Shown piece by piece: positions 16,364 through 24,303 of a stretch of DNA of 39,732 nt. The notes beneath the pieces were generated by a model that saw nothing but the letters and a program-made list of their open reading frames with translations, ran no database searches and was not told the DNA's origin. Position 1 is the stretch's first letter. Each line of letters starts with the position of its first letter. Origin of the DNA: Candidatus Poseidoniaceae archaeon (GTDB lineage: Archaea; Thermoplasmatota; Poseidoniia; Poseidoniales; Poseidoniaceae); NCBI GenBank assembly GCA_938075675.1, contig CALJHE010000003.1:115738-155469 (forward strand). The letters run 5' to 3'. The translations under genes and the position numbers were made by a program.

Positions 16364-18439
16364 ATGTCTGCACGCCCATTGTTGATTGTGCTGATTTTTT
16401 TGGCATCAATGGCTGCACCCTTTTCTGACAATTATATTGGTGATGCGTCCGCTGAGGACACCCTCGTATGCTGCGAGACTGCGGCTGTTGACTTGTATCT
16501 ACTTGGCTCCGCATCTGCTGGAACATTGTCACCGTTTTCTCAGGACCTTTCTACCGATACGTCTTCTTCTGCCACGATAGCAGGTTCAGTTACTTCGGAA
16601 GAGTCAGTTGGGAAATGGGTTCTCCCGAATGTTTGGCCAGGGACAGTTCCAGCAAACACATGGAAGGTCTCCATTGAATACGAATTAACCAATGCGGCGA
16701 GCGCCCAAATTAACGCAACAGCCTCACTAAAAATAGGTAGTCAAACATTCAGTGCTTCGACTGAGCCCGGCAGTTCAGTGTTAGCACAAGGCACGGGTAC
16801 ACTTACCTTTGACATTGAAGTAGACGCCACCTCAATCTCCGATATGGGAGCAATTGAACTCTCACTTACCGCCCGCTCACTTGTTTTCACGATTCCAACT
16901 GGTGATGCACAACTTGAGTTCCTCTGGGGTTCGGAGGATGCTGACTCCCATGTTGAGGCTGAGGTGCCACTCTTTGATCTTACATTGTTGGAGCCTGAAG
17001 TTGAAGGTTCGGATGTTTACTTTTCAGTATTGATTGATTCAAATTGGGGAATGGATTTGTTATCAAAGTCGGACTCACTGCAAATATTCGTTGCTGGGAC
17101 AGAACTCTCTGGCGACCCTATTGAGACCGGTGCTGATGGTGCTGTACGAGTTACTTGGACCTGGCAAGGTGCCAAAGGTGGTACAGAAACCGTTAGCGTG
17201 GAGGCGCGTCTCACCATCGAATCCGGCGGGCAATCACTTTCCGGCTCAACAACATTTGAAATCGAAACCTTCGACACCAGCGGTGGTACAGGGACATACT
17301 ATCCTCCGGATGAACCACTCAAGTCAAACGGGGATGGAAGCCCCATCTCAGTATCTGGAACGTTCTCCCTCGGTAAGAACTCCGACGGCCTTCTTCAACT
17401 TGACCGAACAACCCGAATTGAGGTCGGTGGGGAAATGGCATTTTGGATGCGATGGGGAATGGACCACATCGGCGATGAAGTGACCACACTTTCCCCAGTT
17501 CTGAAGAGTTTTGACGCTGGAAGCGTGGGTGACGATGAACGCGTTAGCCGTAACATCGAACAAATTGAGGTCATGGAAATGGAACGACAGTTGCTGAGCG
17601 CCTCGGGCTCATCCGGACTTCTTTCTTACTACCTAAGCGTCGGGTTGGGTCTAGAAGTTGAAGAACTACTTGGAGGCAATATTAATCAATTCCTTAGCCG
17701 GGACATCGATGTTGAACTGAACGGTGAATCGCAAGTCGTCAATCATCCTGTGACTCTTGTTGTCAAAACAGTAATGCTGTTTGATGGTGACGATGGTCCG
17801 GATGAAGGAGAACGAATCGAACTCATTGGTGGCTTTATCACCGCTCAACCAACTCCATTATGGGGTGAAGTTTCTCTCTCTTTAGTTGGTAAATCTTCTG
17901 GCATGACTTCGTTCGCTTTCCCCAAGGTTGTGTCGTCAGACTCGGTCACTTATCGCCATCTTCGAATGCCGTGGGGTGAAACACTTACCCTTGAGGGGTC
18001 CAATATCGCTGTTGATGATTATTTTGCTTTCAAAATCACGCCATCGAATTCTCTTGTGACATCGCCAGGCGTTTTGACCATACTTACACTGTTTGTCCTT
18101 TTACTTGGTTTCATGTTTGCACTTGCATTCTCGCGCAGTCGGCGCAGAGGAATTCTCCTTCTGGAGTTGATTCTCATACCCTTGGTCGGGATTATTCATT
18201 GGCTTGCTTATCCGTCCGTATTTGTTGGAGGTTCAGCAGCGACTGTTGTCGTCATTTGGTGGGTTACAGCAGTCACGAGTCCACGGAAACGCAGCCAACT
18301 TCTTGAACAAGCGATTAAAATCACCACACCAGTCATTAATTGTCCAGCGTGTTCGACACCGAATCCAGTGGAAAGTCAAGAACGTCCGCTTCGGTTTGCA
18401 TGCGTTGGATGCCAGCGTGTGATTCGGATTGAAGCTTGA
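16364..18439 (+). CDS. Secreted multi-TM surface protein with C-terminal zinc ribbon
   Basis: A 691-residue protein from the ATG at 16364 (MSARPLLIVLIFLASMAAPF, a clear signal peptide); an in-frame ATG at 16334 is less likely. About 540 residues of beta-rich Ser/Thr/Gly-rich extracellular sequence follow, including repeated beta-sandwich-like segments. Then come a transmembrane helix (about 18063-18130), a basic turn (FSRSRRRG) and two or three more hydrophobic segments. The last 50 residues are cytoplasmic and carry a zinc ribbon: CPAC, 18 residues, CVGC. I do not know a named family. The outside-sandwich, membrane, inside-zinc-ribbon design suggests a surface protein that recruits a cytoplasmic partner. 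It ends immediately against the convergent CBS gene (stops share no bases). Confidence 0.82.
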   Translation: MSARPLLIVLIFLASMAAPFSDNYIGDASAEDTLVCCETAAVDLYLLGSASAGTLSPFSQDLSTDTSSSATIAGSVTSEESVGKWVLPNVWPGTVPANTWKVSIEYELTNAASAQINATASLKIGSQTFSASTEPGSSVLAQGTGTLTFDIEVDATSISDMGAIELSLTARSLVFTIPTGDAQLEFLWGSEDADSHVEAEVPLFDLTLLEPEVEGSDVYFSVLIDSNWGMDLLSKSDSLQIFVAGTELSGDPIETGADGAVRVTWTWQGAKGGTETVSVEARLTIESGGQSLSGSTTFEIETFDTSGGTGTYYPPDEPLKSNGDGSPISVSGTFSLGKNSDGLLQLDRTTRIEVGGEMAFWMRWGMDHIGDEVTTLSPVLKSFDAGSVGDDERVSRNIEQIEVMEMERQLLSASGSSGLLSYYLSVGLGLEVEELLGGNINQFLSRDIDVELNGESQVVNHPVTLVVKTVMLFDGDDGPDEGERIELIGGFITAQPTPLWGEVSLSLVGKSSGMTSFAFPKVVSSDSVTYRHLRMPWGETLTLEGSNIAVDDYFAFKITPSNSLVTSPGVLTILTLFVLLLGFMFALAFSRSRRRGILLLELILIPLVGIIHWLAYPSVFVGGSAATVVVIWWVTAVTSPRKRSQLLEQAIKITTPVINCPACSTPNPVESQERPLRFACVGCQRVIRIEA

Positions 18440-18850
18440 TCAAAGATTCAAACTCTTGAGTGATGATACAAGTTCACTTGCCTCTTGGTAATCGCTGGGT
18501 GAGAAGTATCCCGCGAATTCACCGTTCTCATCTACAGCCACAACGGCTTGTGGTGCACGCTTTTGGACATCATTGAGAACAGATTTGAGCGTATCGCTCA
18601 GTTGAACTTCTAGGAAATCCATTTCCATCCATTCAGAGCATTTCGAAGTGGTTGCGTCCACGTTTTGAGAGAGTGCTTTAAGGAATTGGCGGTGTCCGAT
18701 GACGCCCTTCGTTTTGGAATCTCCATCGAGTACGACAAGTATGCCACCAGTCATTGTTAGCAAGCGGCCAGATGCTTCAGCAATGCTGTCATCGATGCCA
18801 ATGGTCATGTGTTCATCGCCAAGGTCTAAATCTGCCACCGTCTTTACCAT
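18440..18850 (-). CDS. CBS-domain protein
   Basis: A 136-residue protein made of one CBS pair (Bateman module). The first CBS motif covers roughly residues 14-65 (GILVVLDGDSKTKGVIGHRQ) and the second roughly 70-130 (QAVVAVDENGEFAGYFSPSD). Such modules bind adenosine nucleotides such as AMP, ATP or SAM and regulate a partner. No effector domain is attached, so it must act on another protein. The ATG at 18850 is preferred over a GTG at 18859. It lies at the 3' end of the minus-strand rnhB-gltX series, 51 bases after gltX, with its stop abutting the convergent surface protein. Confidence 0.88.
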   Translation of the reverse strand: MVKTVADLDLGDEHMTIGIDDSIAEASGRLLTMTGGILVVLDGDSKTKGVIGHRQFLKALSQNVDATTSKCSEWMEMDFLEVQLSDTLKSVLNDVQKRAPQAVVAVDENGEFAGYFSPSDYQEASELVSSLKSLNL

Positions 18851-18901
18851 GCTCGCCACTATGTAGTGGTGGCGTTCCGGAATTATATTCTTACCCGTAG
18901 G

Positions 18902-20650
18902 TCAAGAATGGGTGAAGACGAGCGTCGAAGCGTCGACCACCTTGGCGTACCCGATTCTTTCTATCTGCAACATGGTTCCTTCCGGATAGTTGTGTTTTTC
19001 CATTTTGCCATCAAGTCGAACAATATCTCCATCTTCTGCGAGTAGAAGTGTAGCATCGATGGCATTGGATTCACTTAACCAGTGAACGATTGGACGACGG
19101 TCATTTCGTCCAATTGAACCTACAGTTGCTATTTTCCCTGAAACCTCAATGTCGGCAAACCCTTTCAATCGGATTTCTGCTTTCTCAACATCTTCCTCTT
19201 CTGCCCATACGGTCTTGCCGGTTAGGTCAAACTTGCGAGTGCCGAGTTTCGGGTGGTTCGGGTGGACATCCACCTCAATGGAATCTTCATGTTCTCCGAC
19301 CAGTACGAGTTTTTTCGGGTTTCGAACAAATGCGAGCCTTGGAGCATCATCATCGATACTCTTGGTATTGTGAGAGTATAGTGTCGACAGCGGTACTGAA
19401 ATATCCTTCTGAGTGACGCCTAATTCAACCCAGAAGTTGCGAAGTGCTTCAGCGGTGATGCCTCTGTTTCTCAGGCCTGTTAGTGTCGGTAATCGTAAGT
19501 CATCCCAGCCTGAGAACAATCCTGCTTCGATGTCTCGTCTCATCTGTGATGTAGAGAATCCCCCCCATTCGTGAACCTTGACACGACCCCAATACATGGT
19601 TTCTGGGTAGGTCCAACCGAAATGTGCGTAAAGTAGGGTCTGCTTTCGAGTAGAATCCATGAGGTCTTTTCCACGGATGATGTGGGTCACGCCTTGAAGG
19701 TGGTCTTCAACAGCACTTTGGAAGTCGAGTAGCGGCCAAACCCGGTACTTAGAACCAATCTCGGGGCGTGGGTGTGGGTGTTCAGCAGTGTTTTGAATAC
19801 GAAGTGCTGGCCAGTCTCGAAGTGCAGGATTCTTCAAATCCATTGCTGTTTTTACACGAACGACAGCATCACCTGGGACGAAGGTTCCATCGAGCATCTT
19901 TGTCCATAATTCCATGTTCAATTCAACGGTATTGACTCTACACGGGCATTCCGTTTTGGAAACTCGGAATTCCTTGAATGCTTCACCACTGCATTGGCAG
20001 ACATAACCAAAATCTCTCTGCAACATCATCTCGGCATGTTCGTAATACTGAGGGATGCGATCGCTGGCAATGACAATCCGATGAGGTTTGAAGCCCAACA
20101 ACCATTCTGCTTCTTCAGGGATTTGTTGGTAAGCCACTGGGAGTGGTGGCTTGACGACGGTATCCGTATCATCGAATCGAAGAATAAGTTCTCCATCCCA
20201 TTCTTCAGCATACTTGCCGTTAATGACGATGCCACGGGCGTGTCCAAAGGACAGTGGCCCGTTTGGGTTCGGTGCAAACCGAAGTACCACTTTTCCCTTC
20301 GTTGCATTTTTGAGTTCAGGTAGCCCTTCTCGACGCTCTTTCTTTTCTCTCTTTTCGAGCAAATGTGGCGCTTCTTGTTCAAGAATCGCTTGTAATGCTT
20401 CAATGCCTTTCTCAGCTGCCATTGCGTTTGCTTCAGACACTGCTTTGGCAATGAGCGGTGAAATTATCTTTCCATGTGGGCGAAGATCACTCCGAGTGCC
20501 CATGAGACGGCCAATAACTGACCCAGGGGCAGCCTTCCCTTCGTATTCAATTGCATTCTGAAGAGCGAGGTGTCTGAACGATGCAAGCGTTTTTTCATCC
20601 GGTGTCCACGTCATGGGGTTCAACCTTTCCTGTAACCATTGCTTCATCAA
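18902..20650 (-). CDS. gltX: Glutamyl-tRNA synthetase (archaeal type)
   Basis: A 582-residue class I aminoacyl-tRNA synthetase. The N-terminal ~120 residues are the archaeal extension. The HIGH-type motif is PNPNGPLSFGHARG (residues 127-140) and the KMSKS-type loop is FSTSQMRRD. ELILRFDDTDT is the adjacent ATP/glutamate-binding region. The C-terminal beta-barrel anticodon-binding domains are of the archaeal/eukaryotic GlnRS-like type. Many archaeal GluRS enzymes are non-discriminating and also charge tRNA-Gln, which the amidotransferase GatDE then corrects; which applies here cannot be told from sequence alone. Starts 14 bases after rnhB on the same strand, so co-transcription is likely. Confidence 0.96.
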   Translation of the reverse strand: MMKQWLQERLNPMTWTPDEKTLASFRHLALQNAIEYEGKAAPGSVIGRLMGTRSDLRPHGKIISPLIAKAVSEANAMAAEKGIEALQAILEQEAPHLLEKREKKERREGLPELKNATKGKVVLRFAPNPNGPLSFGHARGIVINGKYAEEWDGELILRFDDTDTVVKPPLPVAYQQIPEEAEWLLGFKPHRIVIASDRIPQYYEHAEMMLQRDFGYVCQCSGEAFKEFRVSKTECPCRVNTVELNMELWTKMLDGTFVPGDAVVRVKTAMDLKNPALRDWPALRIQNTAEHPHPRPEIGSKYRVWPLLDFQSAVEDHLQGVTHIIRGKDLMDSTRKQTLLYAHFGWTYPETMYWGRVKVHEWGGFSTSQMRRDIEAGLFSGWDDLRLPTLTGLRNRGITAEALRNFWVELGVTQKDISVPLSTLYSHNTKSIDDDAPRLAFVRNPKKLVLVGEHEDSIEVDVHPNHPKLGTRKFDLTGKTVWAEEEDVEKAEIRLKGFADIEVSGKIATVGSIGRNDRRPIVHWLSESNAIDATLLLAEDGDIVRLDGKMEKHNYPEGTMLQIERIGYAKVVDASTLVFTHS

Positions 20651-20664
20651 GTGCTCGCACGAAG

Positions 20665-21399
20665 TTATCTCTTTTGCTCGAACAATGTTGATTGATGTTT
20701 ATCACGAAAAGGCCGCTTAGGTGGGTCTGTACCGTAGATTTCATTCCATGCCCGCTTCACGGTTTTCCACGACCATCGAAGCGCTGGATGGGGTGTCTTT
20801 TCACCCAAGAGGCCTGCTAAGGCAGCTTTCGTATTCGGGTCACTCGGATATCCTGAACCAAGAGGTGAACCTATTTCTTCAGTCAGTTGATGAATTACAT
20901 CGTCTCGCTTCACTTTTGCGAGAATACTTGCCATACCAACAATCGCATGGTTCGTGTCGGCCTTGTGCTCTGAGTGGATGGTCGAATCGTCCCATGGCCA
21001 ATTCGGGAGTCGAGCAGCAATCCGGTCACTGAATCGTTGTTCATTGACGTCACATGCATCGTTTAAGATGGATAGCGGCTCATTCACCTGAGCTCGAATC
21101 TCTACAAGTGCCTCAGAGAATAATTCTACTTCCAGCAAATTAAGGCCAGTTGATTGAACCGCATGGTCGATACGTTCGGGGTTGCATACGATAACTGAAT
21201 GCCTCCAGTTCCGTTGATGAGCGTTTGTGTGATACCACTCGACAAGATCGAGTCGTTTCTTGTGCGTCAAGTCTTTTGAATCCTTCACGCCATGTTCAAT
21301 GAGCATGTGTACATCATCGGTAGGAATCGCAACTGCACCAACCACCAACGGACCCAACACAGGCCCTCGTCCGGCCTCATCTACACCAACGTCCCACAT
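20665..21399 (-). CDS. rnhB: Ribonuclease HII
   Basis: A 244-residue RNase HII, which cuts RNA in RNA-DNA hybrids and removes single ribonucleotides from DNA. The DEAGRGP motif (Asp7, Glu8) is at the N-terminus. An acidic NDACD segment (residues 113-117) and HKAD (Asp148) supply the remaining metal ligands. The SILAKVKRD helix and the Gly-Tyr (GSGYPSDP) region match the family. The C-terminal end QSTLF resembles a minimal PCNA-interacting (PIP) motif, as seen in some archaeal RNase HII. Upstream on the same strand is a large surface protein gene, with only 9 bases between its stop and this ATG. Confidence 0.96.
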   Translation of the reverse strand: MWDVGVDEAGRGPVLGPLVVGAVAIPTDDVHMLIEHGVKDSKDLTHKKRLDLVEWYHTNAHQRNWRHSVIVCNPERIDHAVQSTGLNLLEVELFSEALVEIRAQVNEPLSILNDACDVNEQRFSDRIAARLPNWPWDDSTIHSEHKADTNHAIVGMASILAKVKRDDVIHQLTEEIGSPLGSGYPSDPNTKAALAGLLGEKTPHPALRWSWKTVKRAWNEIYGTDPPKRPFRDKHQSTLFEQKR

Positions 21400-21408
21400 T
21401 TGAACACC

Positions 21409-23829
21409 TCATATATCCAAGTCATCGTCGATTGGTAGACCAATGTTTCGTGGCTGAGCAGGAATACTTGTCTGAACTTGACGTGGTGGTGGTTGGACGG
21501 CTGACGCTTCAGTGTCTCGGGAAGGATGTGGTTTAGCTTGGACATCGGCCAAGAGTGCATCAGCGGAGGAAAGCAAATCATTGGAACTGTGGTGTTCAAG
21601 AACAGTCGTGGCGGCCTTCGTTAAGGATGCATCAACTGGTGCTTTTGCTTCTTTGTACCCCCCTGAACGTCTTTGAAATGCTTGTTTAAAATGCTCTGGA
21701 TTGACCTCGAACGATGATTCTTGGACAGTTTCTTGCTCACTTGGTGCAAACTTGTTCATCCAATCTCCTACCGCTTCTTGTGGTTTTGTCTGATTGAGGG
21801 CATCCATTTCCATCTGCTCAGTAGTTCGTTGATTGCGTGCAACAACGGATTTGTAAATGACGACTCCGGAAAACAGAATCGCTCCAATCATCAATGACCA
21901 CGCCTTGAGAACATCAAAACCAGTTGACATCATTCCGAACAGGTCGAATGATTCCTCTTCAACCTCCTCTTGCCAAGGTACACCTGTATATTCTCCAGTT
22001 GAGGTGTGAACAAACTCGGTGCTCGGTTGGAATTGTGATCGTACGGTTGTTTTAACCAAAACTGTTCCGTTGCTCGGTTGATCTTGAGGTAAATCAATCC
22101 AGGCTCGAACAGTAAAGTTGTATCCTATTGGAATATCACTCACTTCAAACGATCTTGGAAATTCAACCCCCTCCTCATAAACCGCCATGTTTGGGGGTAG
22201 GAATGACATTGGCGTCGAATGTGATGACTGCAATTGGACAAGTAAACCGTCTGCAGTGTTCCCTTCGTTCCTCAACGTCATGGCGATTGACAACCTTCCG
22301 TTGGAATCAGTTTCTTCAATGACATCGGTGAAGTTCCATCGAATGACTGGCGCAATTTTTACTGGTATGCGAGAAATCCCAACTGTTGTGTCCGAGTTGA
22401 ACAGGAATGTCTCAACAACAACTTCTCCGAGTTCGAATGCCAATGCAGATGCGTTCGCAGTTATTTCGATCAGTGTCAAGTTGATGTACTCACCAGGTTG
22501 TAATTCAGTTGTCGTTTGAATCAATTGGGCCGAAACAAATTCGGGCACTTGCTTAATCGAATATTCGAAAGAGTCAACAGCATTGCCTCCGTTGTATACC
22601 TCTACATCAGCGCTGCAACTCTCGGATGGCAACAGGGATTGACATGCATCAGTTCGGAGTTGAACGCTACCGCTACGTTCCCAACCAATTGATGCGCCGA
22701 TGTCGACAATTCGCGTGTTTTGAATTGCTCCACCTGCGAACACCCGTAGTCGGATATCGATTTCACTCGAGTACTCCAACGGTGCTTGAAAACCTATTTT
22801 GATTGTTCTCGATTCATTCGGCTGAAGGATGTTCTCTTCAAGTCCACCAAAGATGGCCATTGTCCAACCGTCAATTGCTATTCGGTCAAAGTTTGGAATG
22901 TCCGGAATTGCCTCTCCTTGAGCGTTAATTGCTTCGAGTGTGATGTTAAGATAATTTGGAGAGTTGCCAGTGTTTCTTACATCGATGGAGACTCTCTCGA
23001 CACCTCCAGGTTCAATGACTGCATCATCCCCAACTTGATCGATTGAGGCGTTTTTGAATTCGTTCATGAGCATGTCAAAAGACCATTGTACAATTCTACC
23101 ATCAATGCCAGATACCGCACTGATTTGAAACCGAGGCCCATCGTTATACAGCGGTGAACCATCGATAACTGACGGTACGTCGACCCACAAATAAACGTAA
23201 GTGGCCGTGCCTCCTTGAACGGTTTCATAGGCGTTCAGTCCATCGGTTGAATTCATCGTCCAGCCCCAATTCCAACCGGATACTGTGTAGAGATTGAAAG
23301 TAACATCATCATCCATGGAGGCGTTGTTGGTGATGTTCATGGCCACGGACGTTCTCGTGTTTGGCGATACGATGAATGAAGACACACCTGTTGCGCCAAA
23401 ATTGAGATTTGAGTATGGTGCTACTTTGGCTTGAAATGTTTCGGTTTGGTTCCAATTCACATCGTTTGGTGACGTAAACAGAATCGATAGATTGTAGAGA
23501 CCATACCCGGCATCGAGACTGGCAGAAAGATTGAATTTAACCTGTCGCAAATATCCACTTTCCAGAGTTTTACTCAGCGGCAGCCCCGTTATTGTCAAAT
23601 TATCGACTGCATCTACCAAGTCAAAATGGAATGTGCCTGCTTGGTCACCCAGATTGTGGAGTGTGAACAAAACTTCAATTTGTTCTCCTCTATGGACAAT
23701 AAATTGATTGAGACCAATCACGTCAACTTGCGTCTCCCGGCCCTCAACTGTCGATGTCTCACCTGCAGCACCCACGAGAGGAACAATTACATGCATCAGT
23801 ATGAGTATCCCAATGAACACACTGCGCAT
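21409..23829 (-). CDS. Large surface protein with repeated Ig/CARDB-like domains
   Basis: An 806-residue type I membrane protein. I chose the ATG at 23829 (MRSVFIGILILMHVIVPLVG, a signal peptide), which has GGAGGGTTT directly upstream; the open frame continues to 23958 but that part lacks protein character. The ectodomain (about residues 25-630) has several repeats of a beta-sandwich with an N-G/T-G-N motif (VRNTGNSPN, VYNGGNAVD, LRNEGNTAD), typical of CARDB/NEW3-like domains, plus many N-glycosylation sequons. A transmembrane helix (641-661) is followed by a cytoplasmic tail of about 145 residues with DWMNKFAPSE and Pro/Gln-rich ends. It lacks the GWTxxQW tail motif. No enzyme motif; adhesion or structural role inferred. 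rnhB follows 9 bases downstream. Confidence 0.85.
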   Translation of the reverse strand: MRSVFIGILILMHVIVPLVGAAGETSTVEGRETQVDVIGLNQFIVHRGEQIEVLFTLHNLGDQAGTFHFDLVDAVDNLTITGLPLSKTLESGYLRQVKFNLSASLDAGYGLYNLSILFTSPNDVNWNQTETFQAKVAPYSNLNFGATGVSSFIVSPNTRTSVAMNITNNASMDDDVTFNLYTVSGWNWGWTMNSTDGLNAYETVQGGTATYVYLWVDVPSVIDGSPLYNDGPRFQISAVSGIDGRIVQWSFDMLMNEFKNASIDQVGDDAVIEPGGVERVSIDVRNTGNSPNYLNITLEAINAQGEAIPDIPNFDRIAIDGWTMAIFGGLEENILQPNESRTIKIGFQAPLEYSSEIDIRLRVFAGGAIQNTRIVDIGASIGWERSGSVQLRTDACQSLLPSESCSADVEVYNGGNAVDSFEYSIKQVPEFVSAQLIQTTTELQPGEYINLTLIEITANASALAFELGEVVVETFLFNSDTTVGISRIPVKIAPVIRWNFTDVIEETDSNGRLSIAMTLRNEGNTADGLLVQLQSSHSTPMSFLPPNMAVYEEGVEFPRSFEVSDIPIGYNFTVRAWIDLPQDQPSNGTVLVKTTVRSQFQPSTEFVHTSTGEYTGVPWQEEVEEESFDLFGMMSTGFDVLKAWSLMIGAILFSGVVIYKSVVARNQRTTEQMEMDALNQTKPQEAVGDWMNKFAPSEQETVQESSFEVNPEHFKQAFQRRSGGYKEAKAPVDASLTKAATTVLEHHSSNDLLSSADALLADVQAKPHPSRDTEASAVQPPPRQVQTSIPAQPRNIGLPIDDDLDI

Positions 23830-23922
23830 AAACCCTCCAAGCCATTCACCCTTTGAACTTCTCCTAATCTTTGCATCACGGCAGTTCGCAGTCTTCATCA
23901 AGCAGGAGTGGTTCGGAGCGTT

Positions 23923-24303
23923 ATGCCTCCTTTCTGGCCCTTCGGGAAAAAGAAGCAACCATTACAGTTGGATGAGCCTGAACCTCAAGCGATTGTTTAC
24001 CGTAAAGACTCAGGAACCACCGAACAAACACTAGCGGACTCCTCTCACCGTGAATCAGACGATTATATGGCAGCAGTGTCGTTGTTCGGCAACGGTGATA
24101 CTACAATTAAAAGAGCTGAAGAACAATCACAATTTTACGAAGGTATCGTCGATTCAAGTACGCATGAGACTTCTACTCAAATTGATTTCACATGGATTCA
24201 TCATTCGGATGGATACCATTACAAGAAAAAGCAAGACGGTTCATTTGACCCTGTTCCTCACCAAAAGAACGACGATGGAACATATGTTCCTTACCAATCT
24301 TAG
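23923..24303 (+). CDS. Small protein of unknown function
   Basis: A 126-residue protein from the ATG at 23923 (MPPFWPFGKKKQP). It starts with an aromatic/basic patch, then an acidic linker, and ends with a compact segment rich in His, Tyr and Lys (DFTWIHHSDGYHYKKKQDGS, then DPVPH and YVPYQS), which could be a small beta domain. No signal or membrane helix, though the N-terminal WPFGKKK could contact a membrane. It is divergent from the surface protein start at 23829, with a gap of 93 bases that probably holds both promoters. Its stop overlaps the stop of pheT by the four bases TTAG. I do not recognise the family. Confidence 0.7.
   Translation: MPPFWPFGKKKQPLQLDEPEPQAIVYRKDSGTTEQTLADSSHRESDDYMAAVSLFGNGDTTIKRAEEQSQFYEGIVDSSTHETSTQIDFTWIHHSDGYHYKKKQDGSFDPVPHQKNDDGTYVPYQS

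Noticed and set aside
20151-20561. 136-residue plus-strand open frame
   Set aside because: Antisense to the catalytic part of gltX with shadow-like composition.
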